Assembly (NCBI GenBank): GCA_041477795.1
Contig: JBGOUY010000130.1
Span: 1-11,493 of the forward strand
DNA: 11,493 nucleotides
From: DATFMP01 sp041477795
GTDB taxonomy: Bacteria > SAR324 > JACQKK01
Direction: 5' to 3'
Part shown: positions 6,379 to 11,493 of the stretch, piece by piece
Layout of the letters: every line of letters starts with the position of its first letter
Position numbering within the stretch: position 1 is the stretch's first letter
The notes under the pieces: model-generated
What the model saw: the letters and a program-made list of their open reading frames with translations, nothing else
Told to the model about the DNA's origin: nothing
The model's database searches: none
Made by a program: the position numbers and the translations under genes

Positions 6379-7800
6379 ATGTCCGCCATGGAAATGGAAC
6401 AGGAAGCCGCTGCGGCCCCCGTCGGCGGCACCTTGGCCGAGCGGCTGCAGCCGCTGCTGGCCAAGTACGACAGCGCCGCGCCGCGCTACACGTCCTATCC
6501 GCCCATCCCGTACTGGGGCGCGGTGGATGGAGAGACCGTGGCCGGCTGGCTGGCCGCGCCGCGCCCGGACGGCGATGCGTCGCTTTCGCTGTACACGCAC
6601 ATCCCGTTCTGCCAGAGCCGCTGCCACTACTGCGGCTGCTTCGTGGTCATCACGCCGCACCAGGAGCCGGCCGAGCGCTACCTGGCCGCCGTGCATCGCG
6701 AGATGGAGCTGGTGGCCGAGCGCCTGGGTCCCGGCCGCACCGTGCGCCAGTACCACCTGGGCGGCGGCACGCCCAACTTCATCAGCCCGGCCGCCATGGA
6801 GCGTCTGGTGGCCAAGGCGCGCGCCGTGTTCCGCTTCGAGGACGGCCTGGAGATGAGCATCGAGGCCGATCCGCGCCACCTGACGCCCGTGGAGCTCAAG
6901 CACCTGCGCGCACTGGGCTTCAACCGGCTCAGCCTGGGCATCCAGGACTTCGACGATCAGGTGCAGGCCGGCGTGAACCGCATCGAGCCCTACGCCCACG
7001 TGCAGCAACTGGTGGCGGCCGCGCGGGCGGAAGGCATCCGCGGCCTCAACTTCGACCTCATCTACGGCCTGCCGCACCAGACGCGCGAGCGCTTCCAGCG
7101 CACGGTGGAGCGGGTGCTGAGCCTGGCGCCGGACCGCCTGGCACTCTACAACTTCGCGTATCTGCCGCAGGCCTTTCCCCATCAGCGCAAGATGGACGCC
7201 AAGGCGCTGCCGGATGCGGACGAGAAGCTGGCGATCTTCCTCACCGCCCGCGAGCTGCTTACCGGCCAGGGCTACCAGGCCATCGGGCTGGACCACTTCG
7301 CGCGGGAGGACGACGAGCTGGCGCGAGCCTACCGGGCCGGCAGCATGCGCCGCAACTTCATGGGCTACACCACGCAGGCCGGCACGGACCTGCTCGCCTT
7401 CGGTGTGAGTGGGATCAGCGAATTCAACGGCCGCTACTGGCAGAATGAGAAGAAGCTGGTGCAGTACCAGCGCGTCGTGGAGAGTGGGCGCCTGCCGATC
7501 GTGCGCGGCCTGCTGCTGGACAGCGAGGATCGCCTGCGCCAGGCGGTGGTGGCCGGGCTGTTCTGCCAGGGCGTGGTGGATTTCCCGGCACTGGAGCGGC
7601 GCTTCGGCGTGGATCCGCGCCGGCACTTCGCCGCCGAGCTGGCAGTCCTGGCGCCCCTGCAGGACGACGGGTTGGTGCGCCTGGAGCCCGACCGGCTCAC
7701 GGTGACCGAATCCGGCCAGTTCTTCCTGCGCAACGTGGCCGTGCTGTTCGACAACCGCACGCGCAGCGGCGCGCCGGTGCGCTTCTCGCGCACGGTCTGA
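6379..7800 (+). CDS. hemN: Oxygen-independent coproporphyrinogen III oxidase
   Basis: 473 residues, close to E. coli HemN (457). This radical-SAM enzyme decarboxylates two propionates of coproporphyrinogen III to give protoporphyrinogen IX in haem synthesis without oxygen, in the cytoplasm. The HemN-specific PRYTSYP (35-41) is present, then HIPFCQSRCHYCGC (74-87) supplies the C-x3-C-x2-C cluster ligands (Cys78, 82, 85) plus the extra Cys87. Further matches are HLGGGTPNF, ADPRHL, GFNRLSLGIQDFD, FDLIYGLPHQT, NFAYLP, GLDHFAR, NFMGYTTQ and a C-terminal domain ending NVAVLFDNR. PRYTSYP, the total length and the C-terminal domain separate it from the haem chaperone HemW. ATG 6379 is preceded by GGAG (6366-6369) at 9 nt. 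It appears monocistronic, divergent from the HAD gene, with an FNR-like promoter. Confidence 0.97.
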   Translation: MSAMEMEQEAAAAPVGGTLAERLQPLLAKYDSAAPRYTSYPPIPYWGAVDGETVAGWLAAPRPDGDASLSLYTHIPFCQSRCHYCGCFVVITPHQEPAERYLAAVHREMELVAERLGPGRTVRQYHLGGGTPNFISPAAMERLVAKARAVFRFEDGLEMSIEADPRHLTPVELKHLRALGFNRLSLGIQDFDDQVQAGVNRIEPYAHVQQLVAAARAEGIRGLNFDLIYGLPHQTRERFQRTVERVLSLAPDRLALYNFAYLPQAFPHQRKMDAKALPDADEKLAIFLTARELLTGQGYQAIGLDHFAREDDELARAYRAGSMRRNFMGYTTQAGTDLLAFGVSGISEFNGRYWQNEKKLVQYQRVVESGRLPIVRGLLLDSEDRLRQAVVAGLFCQGVVDFPALERRFGVDPRRHFAAELAVLAPLQDDGLVRLEPDRLTVTESGQFFLRNVAVLFDNRTRSGAPVRFSRTV

Positions 7801-7840
7801 CCCCCGGGCCCCGGGGAGGTTCGGCGTTGCCGGAACGGCC

Positions 7841-7868
7841 CCCAGGCGGGGCCCGCCGCGGGCCTGGG
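7841..7868 (+). terminator. GC-rich hairpin after hemN, possible terminator
   Basis: CCCAGGC (7841-7847) pairs with GCCTGGG (7862-7868) around a GC-rich 14-nt loop that can pair internally. An adjacent imperfect hairpin lies at 7819-7837. No T-tract follows, so intrinsic termination is uncertain. The rest of 7801-7900 shows no gene. Confidence 0.35.
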
Positions 7869-7946
7869 CTGGTAGATCCCCGCCCCCTTCGCCGCACCCG
7901 TTCTCGTCTTACCCGCGCTTTTTCGCTGGCCTTATTTGTGCCAAAT

Positions 7947-7955
7947 TGGTATAAT
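7947..7955 (+). promoter_or_regulatory. Extended -10 promoter P1 of the small-protein gene
   Basis: TGG directly followed by a perfect TATAAT (7950-7955) lies in an AT-rich stretch that contrasts with its surroundings. No -35 is needed for an extended -10. The start would be near 7962, giving a leader of about 95 nt before the 68-residue ORF. Confidence 0.6.
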
Positions 7956-7969
7956 TGTGTTCACTAGAC

Positions 7970-7998
7970 TTGATATGCGCATCAATTTAGCGTATATT
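7970..7998 (+). promoter_or_regulatory. Promoter P2 of the small-protein gene, with overlapping dyad
   Basis: TTGATA (7970-7975) and TATATT (7993-7998) are separated by exactly 17 bp, each matching consensus at 5 of 6 positions, the best canonical promoter in the window. The predicted start is about 8005. The dyad TTGAT-N6-ATCAA (7970-7985), with an embedded 8-bp palindrome ATGCGCAT (7975-7982), covers the -35 and part of the spacer, a position suited to a repressor. Confidence 0.6.
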
Positions 7999-8011
7999 AG
8001 AGGCAACTCAT

Positions 8012-8044
8012 CGAATCCTGGATTCGGTCTCTATTTCGTCTCTA
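8012..8044 (+). promoter_or_regulatory. Leader with 15-bp palindrome and repeated heptamer
   Basis: CGAATCC-T-GGATTCG (8012-8026) is a perfect dyad just after the P2 start; in RNA it could form a 5-bp stem with a 5-nt loop. It is followed by GTCTCTA twice (8027-8033 and 8038-8044), 11 bp apart, one helical turn. This could be an operator or a translational control element. No Shine-Dalgarno site follows before the ATG at 8057. Confidence 0.35.
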
Positions 8045-8056
8045 GACACCGCGATC

Positions 8057-8263
8057 ATGAAAACATCCAAACGCATCTTGGTCAGCAAGCTGCAACGGAA
8101 GGAAAAGCGACCCGACATCTCGCACGAGGAAATCCAGCAGGCCATCCGGCACTTCAAGGAGCAGGGTGGACTGATCAAAGAACTTCCTCCGCAGCGGCAG
8201 GGGTACCGGCCTATCGTCGGCAGCCATCTGGGCTCGGCCTACGAGTCCGTCATCGAGCGTTAG
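8057..8263 (+). CDS. Unrecognised 68-residue protein
   Basis: 68 residues, very charged: a basic N-terminal third (MKTSKRILVSKLQRKEKRP), a probable amphipathic helix (EEIQQAIRHFKEQGG, 28-42), then LIKELPPQ and a C-terminal part containing VGSHLGSAYESV. There is no signal peptide or membrane segment, so it is probably cytoplasmic. I do not recognise the family. The helix plus 'FxxxGGxIxxLPP' pattern recalls the end of SutA-type RNA-polymerase-binding proteins, but only at motif level. The start ATG follows a leader without a clear Shine-Dalgarno site. The frame is less GC-rich than its neighbours and lies behind two good promoters, which supports real and perhaps strong expression. It is flanked by intergenic DNA on both sides and is not in an operon. 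Small-ORF status and lack of a known family limit confidence. Confidence 0.65.
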   Translation: MKTSKRILVSKLQRKEKRPDISHEEIQQAIRHFKEQGGLIKELPPQRQGYRPIVGSHLGSAYESVIER

Positions 8264-8276
8264 TTCCCTTAGGCGC

Positions 8277-8298
8277 GGGGCCCGGATTGCCTGGCCCC
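8277..8298 (+). terminator. Possible terminator of the small-protein gene
   Basis: GGGGCC (8277-8282) pairs with GGCCCC (8293-8298) around a 10-nt loop, 13 nt after the stop codon. There is no T-tract. It could terminate the small-protein transcript or protect its 3' end. Confidence 0.35.
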
Positions 8299-8404
8299 AT
8301 CCTCCCCGCCCGGCGCACCCAGCCGTCCCGCATCGTCCCGATCCGCGCAGCGTGGCTCCTCCGGCGTAACCCGGCCAGGGCAAGGGGGATTCCGCTGCAC
8401 GGGA

Positions 8405-8451
8405 GCCGGCGGACGGACCCGCCGCATTGGCGCGGCGGATCTCCCGCCGGC
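8405..8451. repeat. Nested inverted repeat between the small-protein and RNase Z-like genes
   Basis: Outer arms GCCGGCGG (8405-8412) and CCGCCGGC (8444-8451) enclose inner arms CCGCCGC (8419-8425) and GCGGCGG (8432-8438) with loop ATTGGC, so the 47 bp can fold into one long interrupted hairpin. It ends 5 bp before a candidate -35 box. It may be a bidirectional transcription stop, a REP-like unit or chance pairing in GC-rich DNA. Confidence 0.4.
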
Positions 8452-8456
8452 CGCAA

Positions 8457-8485
8457 TTGCGCCGCCTGGGCTGCGATGCTAGGAT
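8457..8485 (+). promoter_or_regulatory. Candidate promoter for the RNase Z-like gene
   Basis: TTGCGC (8457-8462) and TAGGAT (8480-8485) are 17 bp apart, and TGC before the latter makes an extended -10. The start near 8492 would give a leader of about 60 nt. The same TAGGAT extended -10 is seen before hemN. Confidence 0.45.
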
Positions 8486-8551
8486 CGCCCTCCCGATCGC
8501 GGCCGCTCTCATTGCTGCTGCGGCACCTGCTGCGCTCCATCCGCCCGCCCC

Positions 8552-9424
8552 ATGCCCCCCAAGCATCACAACCCCGGTCTGCCCATCACGCTGAAGTTTG
8601 CGCAGGACACGGTCGTCGCCTTCTCCATTTCGGCTCTGTCCACTTACGCGCTGGTGCCGGAGTTGAACTGCGCGTTCGACATGGGCGACTGCCTGCTGGA
8701 GGCGGTGCCGCTGGAGCACGTGTTCGTGACCCACGCCCACGGGGATCACACGCGCTGCCTGTACCGGCACGACTCCCTGCGGCGCCTGATGGGCATGGAG
8801 CCGGCCAGCTACTACGTCCCGCAACGCTCGCTGGAGGGCTTCCGCAACCTCGCGGCGGCCTGGAACCGACTGGAGGCGACGCACAGCCAGCACCTGGATC
8901 TGCCGCGCCTGCGCGGGCTGGAGCCGGGAGAAGTCGTGTGGCTGCACCGCCAGCTCGCCGCCCGCACCTTCGCGGTGCGGCACACGGCGCCCTCCCTCGG
9001 TTACACGCTCTTCGACGTGCGCAAGAAGCTCAAGGCGCAGTTCCAGGGCCTGCCCGGGCCGGAGCTGGCCCGCCTGCGCAAGGAGGGCGTGGCCTTCGAG
9101 GAGGAGCTCTGGTTGCCGCGCCTCACGTTCATCGGCGACAGCACCATCGAGACGCTTTACCGCGAGCCGCACGTGGGCGAATCGCGGGTGCTGTTCCTGG
9201 AGGTGACCTTCCTGATGGACGGGGAGCAGGAACTGGCGCGGCGCCGCGGTCACACCCACGTGGACGACCTGGTGCAATTCCTGCGGGAGCGACCGGACGT
9301 GCTGCGCAACGAGCACATCGTGCTCAAGCACTTCTCCATGCGCTACGACCGCGGCACCATTAAGCGCGTGCTGCGCGCCAAGCTGCCGCCATCCTTCATG
9401 GAGCGGGTGCAGATCCTGATCTGA
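8552..9424 (+). CDS. RNase Z-like metallo-beta-lactamase-fold hydrolase
   Basis: 290 residues, similar to short-form RNase Z (about 300), the zinc endonuclease that trims tRNA 3' trailers. The ligand set of that enzyme can be traced: THAHGDH (60-66: His61, His63, Asp65, His66), His144 in VRHTAPSLGY, Asp196 in FIGDST and His260 in LKHFSMRY; Glu217 in LEVTFL and His234 in RGHTH fit the catalytic pair. The stretch QGLPGPELARLRKEG resembles the RNase Z GIPPGPLFGKLK loop. It lacks the usual N-terminal LGTS block, and GDH is followed by TRCLYRH instead of the normal GLPGLL, so the exosite arm and tRNA handling may differ. The start has no Shine-Dalgarno site and no alternative upstream start codon in frame nearby. 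It could process another substrate. Family confidence is high; tRNase activity is inferred. Confidence 0.85.
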   Translation: MPPKHHNPGLPITLKFAQDTVVAFSISALSTYALVPELNCAFDMGDCLLEAVPLEHVFVTHAHGDHTRCLYRHDSLRRLMGMEPASYYVPQRSLEGFRNLAAAWNRLEATHSQHLDLPRLRGLEPGEVVWLHRQLAARTFAVRHTAPSLGYTLFDVRKKLKAQFQGLPGPELARLRKEGVAFEEELWLPRLTFIGDSTIETLYREPHVGESRVLFLEVTFLMDGEQELARRRGHTHVDDLVQFLRERPDVLRNEHIVLKHFSMRYDRGTIKRVLRAKLPPSFMERVQILI

Positions 9425-9429
9425 GGGGG

Positions 9430-9446
9430 CGCCGGAACGTCCGGCG
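9430..9446. terminator. Hairpin between convergent RNase Z-like and rpiA genes
   Basis: CGCCGGA (9430-9436) and TCCGGCG (9440-9446) form a perfect 7-bp stem with an ACG loop, 5 nt after the RNase Z-like stop and 25 nt beyond the rpiA stop. Its symmetry would serve both strands. There is no T-tract on either side. Confidence 0.5.
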
Positions 9447-9471
9447 GACTGGATTGGGGGGCCGGGCCGGC

Positions 9472-10149
9472 TCAGGCAGGGCGCAGGGTTTCCACGCGCT
9501 CTCCGCTGGCGATGATCACCGCCTCGGCCATACCCACGAACAGCCCGGTTACCATGACGCCCGTGATGGCGCGCAGGCGCTGCTCCAGCCCCGCCGGATC
9601 GGCGATGGCAGCGAAGGCGCAGTCGAGCACATAGCCGTGATTGTCCGTCAGGAAAGGCTGCTCGGCCCCGCCGCGCAGCTTGAGGCGCGCCCCCAGGGCT
9701 TCGATGCGCGCGGCCGCGGCCTGCCAGCCGAAGGGATTGACCTCCACCGGCAGCGGAAAGCGCCCGAGCTGCGGCACGCGCTTGGAGCTGTCCGCGAAGA
9801 TCACCAGCCGGCGTGAGGCCGCCGCCACGATCTTCTCGCGGAACAGGGCGCCGCCGCCTCCCTTGATCAGGTTGAGCTGGGGATCGAACTCATCGGCGCC
9901 GTCCAGCGTCAGGTCCAGCGCGGTCACTTCGGCGAAGGTGACGAGCGGAATGCCCTCGGCCTCGGCCAGCCGGCGCGTGGCCTCCGAGGTGGGCAGGCCG
10001 CGCACGCGCAGGCCCTGGCGCACGCGCTCGCCCAGCTTGCGCACGGCATAAGCGGCCGTGCTGCCCGTGCCGATGCCGAGCACCATGCCCGGCTCGACGA
10101 GGTCCACACACGCCTCGGCAGCCAGCTGCTTTTCGCGTTCGCGCTGCAT
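9472..10149 (-). CDS. rpiA: Ribose-5-phosphate isomerase A
   Basis: 225 residues against 219 in E. coli. It interconverts ribose 5-phosphate and ribulose 5-phosphate in the non-oxidative pentose phosphate pathway. Conserved blocks are GIGTGSTAAY (25-34, phosphate loop), SEAT (55-58), DGADEFD (83-89, catalytic acid region), KGGGGALFREK (96-106; Lys96 and Glu105 match the active-site Lys94 and Glu103 of E. coli), ADSSK, FPLPVEV and TDNHGYVLDC, ending in GLFVGMAEAVIIA. ATG 10149 gives a normal N-terminal length; no good Shine-Dalgarno site precedes it, but the gene lies 32 bp behind tatB on the same strand and is probably co-transcribed. The pairing with tatB has no evident functional logic. Confidence 0.96.
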   Translation of the reverse strand: MQREREKQLAAEACVDLVEPGMVLGIGTGSTAAYAVRKLGERVRQGLRVRGLPTSEATRRLAEAEGIPLVTFAEVTALDLTLDGADEFDPQLNLIKGGGGALFREKIVAAASRRLVIFADSSKRVPQLGRFPLPVEVNPFGWQAAAARIEALGARLKLRGGAEQPFLTDNHGYVLDCAFAAIADPAGLEQRLRAITGVMVTGLFVGMAEAVIIASGERVETLRPA

Positions 10150-10181
10150 GGGGTGGGATACCGCTGAGGGGGGACGGCAGA

Positions 10182-10715
10182 TCAGGCGGATTCCTTGCGG
10201 GGGCTGCCACCCTTACCGGCCGGGTCACTGGCGTCCTTGCCGGAGCCGTTGCCGCCGACCGCTGCGGTCTCTTGGCGCCCGTTGGTACCGGCCTCCGCTT
10301 GGTCGCCGGGCTGCGCCGACGCCACCTTATCCGTGGGCAAGTCTCCCACGGTGCTGGCCCAGGCCGCCTGGGGCTCGCCCGGCGAGGGGGGTACCGTCGC
10401 CGCTTTCACTTCCTTCTCCAGCTTCTTCAGTTCGTCTTCCTGCTTGGCCACTTCCTTTTCCACGAAGGTCTGTGCCGCGGTGCTGATGGTGTGGAACTCC
10501 GCATCGATGGACTGGTGGAACTCCTTGAATTCCTTGAAGTCCTCGCGATTGGCGAACTCCTTGTTGAGGGAGTCGCGCAGATCGTTGGTGATGCGGCGAA
10601 ACTGCGCGATCATCTTGCCGACCGTGCGCGCGACCTGGGGCAACTGGTCGGGGCCGATCACCAGCACGGCGATCACCATGATCAACAAGATTTCCTGCCA
10701 GCCCATGCCGAACAT
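10182..10715 (-). CDS. tatB: Sec-independent (twin-arginine) translocase subunit TatB
   Basis: 177 residues from ATG 10715, chosen because the protein then begins at the transmembrane helix as in all TatA/TatB proteins and because GGAGG (10724-10728, minus strand) lies 8 nt upstream. Residues 8-20 form the N-terminal membrane helix with Glu8 at the position typical of TatB. Gly21-Pro22 makes the hinge (the GP of TatB rather than the FG of TatA), followed by the amphipathic helix LPQVARTVGKMIAQF. A charged Lys/Glu helical region near residues 90-120 and a low-complexity Ala/Gly/Pro tail follow. TatB and TatC together recognise folded twin-arginine substrates. No tatA or tatC lies in the window; rpiA follows instead. 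A TatA-type or bifunctional protein is possible but less likely given GP and Glu8. Confidence 0.85.
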   Translation of the reverse strand: MFGMGWQEILLIMVIAVLVIGPDQLPQVARTVGKMIAQFRRITNDLRDSLNKEFANREDFKEFKEFHQSIDAEFHTISTAAQTFVEKEVAKQEDELKKLEKEVKAATVPPSPGEPQAAWASTVGDLPTDKVASAQPGDQAEAGTNGRQETAAVGGNGSGKDASDPAGKGGSPRKESA

Positions 10716-10792
10716 GGCCGCAGCCTCCGGGGTCCCGCGGGCCCCGATCGTGGAAGAAAGCGGGCGCGCCCCATGGAGCAACGCCACCGTGC

Positions 10793-10822
10793 ATCTTAAC
10801 CCCCTCCCGCGGAAGCTGGCAA
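10793..10822 (-). promoter_or_regulatory. Candidate promoter for tatB-rpiA
   Basis: On the minus strand TTGCCA (10822-10817) and TAAGAT (10798-10793) are separated by 18 bp. The -35 matches 5 of 6 positions and the -10 4 of 6. The start would be near 10786, giving a leader of about 70 nt before the chosen tatB start. Confidence 0.45.
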
Positions 10823-10858
10823 GGTTGCGCCACGGCCCGGGCTGGCCGCGCGAACGCG

Positions 10859-10888
10859 TTGCGCTCCCCGCCGTGCATCAGGCATACT
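10859..10888 (+). promoter_or_regulatory. Candidate promoter for rsfS
   Basis: TTGCGC (10859-10864) and CATACT (10883-10888) are 18 bp apart; the -10 matches 4 of 6 positions. The start near 10895 gives a leader of about 52 nt. It is divergent from the tatB promoter, with about 36 bp between the two -35 boxes. Confidence 0.35.
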
Positions 10889-10946
10889 GAAGTTTGCCGG
10901 CAACCGGCCCCGCGGGCCGTCCCAGGTCACTTCCCACCGAGCACGC

Positions 10947-11339
10947 ATGGAGGATCGCGAAAGAGTCGAGCTGGTCATCACGGCAGCCCGGGAAACCAAG
11001 GCGGAAGACATGCTGCTGTTCGACATGGATCAGCGCTCCACCCTCACCGACTTCGTGCTCATCTGCAGCGGCCGCTCCCAGGCCCACGTGCGCGGAATCA
11101 CGGACCGCATCGAAGAGGCCATGCGCAAGGCAGGCTACCGCGCCCTTTCCACCGAAGGGTATGCGGAAGGGAGCTGGGTGCTGATGGACTACGACGTGCT
11201 GCTCGTGCACGTGTTCCATCCGGAAACGCGCACTTACTACGATCTGGAAGAGCTGCTGCAGGACTTTCCCAACGAACGCATCGATTCCTCCGCGCCGGAT
11301 CCCTCGCCGGATAACGACCGCGCCCATTCCGCGGCGTAA
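10947..11339 (+). CDS. rsfS: Ribosome silencing factor RsfS (Iojap family)
   Basis: 130 residues against 105 in E. coli. RsfS binds uL14 on the large ribosomal subunit and blocks subunit joining, lowering translation in starvation. Family blocks are TDFVLICSGRSQAHVRGITD (33-52), the EGYAEGSWVLMDYDVLLVHVF region (about 70-90) and HPETRTYYDLEELL. The last 20 or so residues (SSAPDPSPDNDRAHSAA) are a loose tail beyond the family core. The start is the first Met before the family core, and the Shine-Dalgarno signal is weak. In many bacteria rsfS follows nadD; here it is divergent from tatB and converges on the gene at the right edge, so it appears to be transcribed alone. Confidence 0.93.
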   Translation: MEDRERVELVITAARETKAEDMLLFDMDQRSTLTDFVLICSGRSQAHVRGITDRIEEAMRKAGYRALSTEGYAEGSWVLMDYDVLLVHVFHPETRTYYDLEELLQDFPNERIDSSAPDPSPDNDRAHSAA

Positions 11340-11382
11340 GTCCAGGCCCGGCCCGGGCACGCTCCCCGCGCTGGCAGGCAGG

Positions 11383-11493
11383 TCAGCGTACGCTTTCGTT
11401 GAACCAGCGCAGGTCGTGTTCGCTGATGTCCGAGACGAACATGTGGCCGGGCGAGTGCGTGATGGCGATGGGCAGCTTGGCGTTGAGCAGCAC
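11383..11493 (-). CDS. C-terminal fragment of an unrecognised protein
   Basis: Reading the minus strand from the window edge gives 36 residues before TGA at 11385-11383: LLNAKLPIAITHSPGHMF, then VSDISEHDLRWFNESVR. The frame is open to the edge and looks protein-like (mixed beta and polar pattern, no low complexity). Its stop lies 43 bp from the rsfS stop, in a normal convergent arrangement. I do not recognise the family from this fragment. A short GC stem (11346-11350 with 11354-11358) lies between the two stops. Confidence 0.55.
   Translation of the reverse strand: MLLNAKLPIAITHSPGHMFVSDISEHDLRWFNESVR

Noticed and set aside
6208..7626. 472-codon frame antisense to hemN
   Set aside because: No motif, and the composition is typical of an antisense shadow; HemN is certain on the other strand.
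6379..7800. HemW haem chaperone instead of HemN
   Set aside because: PRYTSYP, the fourth cysteine after the cluster triad and the length of 473 residues are HemN features; HemW is about 380 residues and lacks PRYTSYP.
7970..7985. TTGAT-N6-ATCAA as an FNR site
   Set aside because: The half-sites are perfect, but FNR-family dimers need a 4-bp gap; with 6 bp and a position over the -35 it is better treated as a possible operator for another regulator.
7936..9363. 475-codon plus-strand frame over the AT-rich island and RNase Z-like gene
   Set aside because: It crosses two promoters and reads the RNase Z-like gene in the wrong frame, giving low-complexity sequence.

Overview
The window is very GC-rich (about 70% by eye) double-stranded bacterial chromosome with dense short operons. 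Two genes encode outer-membrane-type lipoproteins and one encodes a TatB-like translocase subunit, so the host is Gram-negative. Oxygen-independent haem synthesis (HemN), a membrane-anchored c-type haem protein and a 'PCGC' metallophosphatase-like protein suggest an anaerobe or facultative anaerobe rich in haem. A high-GC proteobacterium in the broad sense (gamma-, beta- or deltaproteobacterial/myxobacterial-like) fits, but I cannot place it further. I see no insertion sequence, phage gene, tRNA, rRNA or CRISPR array.

Layout. Positions 1-1276 (minus strand) hold a crotonase-family gene followed 7 bp later by a secreted metallophosphatase-like gene that runs off the left edge. Positions 1536-4267 (plus) hold a translationally coupled pair of lipoproteins: a Cys-Gly-x-Lys lipoprotein with a probable beta-rich body, and a 624-residue TPR lipoprotein. 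Converging on them are a monohaem membrane protein (4323-4808) and, further right on the same strand, a HAD phosphatase plus an RppH-like NUDIX hydrolase (6172-4923). Divergent from the HAD gene is hemN (6379-7800), whose upstream region carries an FNR/ANR-like dyad centred exactly 41.5 bp upstream of the start predicted from an extended -10.

Positions 7900-8263 form an AT-rich island with two good sigma70-type promoters, a palindrome-bearing leader and a 68-residue protein I cannot name. Next come an RNase Z-like metallo-beta-lactamase-fold protein (8552-9424), a convergent tatB-rpiA operon (10715-9472), rsfS (10947-11339, divergent from tatB), and the last 36 codons of an unrecognised minus-strand gene at the right edge.

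How the genes fit together. Most are housekeeping: RNA metabolism (RppH-like, RNase Z-like, RsfS), pentose phosphate metabolism (RpiA), protein export (TatB) and haem synthesis (HemN). The most unusual parts are the AT-rich island with its small protein, the lipoprotein pair, the ligand-poor PCGC protein and the class II-type FNR promoter geometry. I did not find a convincing new multi-gene system. The best candidates for something undescribed are the small protein with its tandem-promoter leader and the two-lipoprotein operon.
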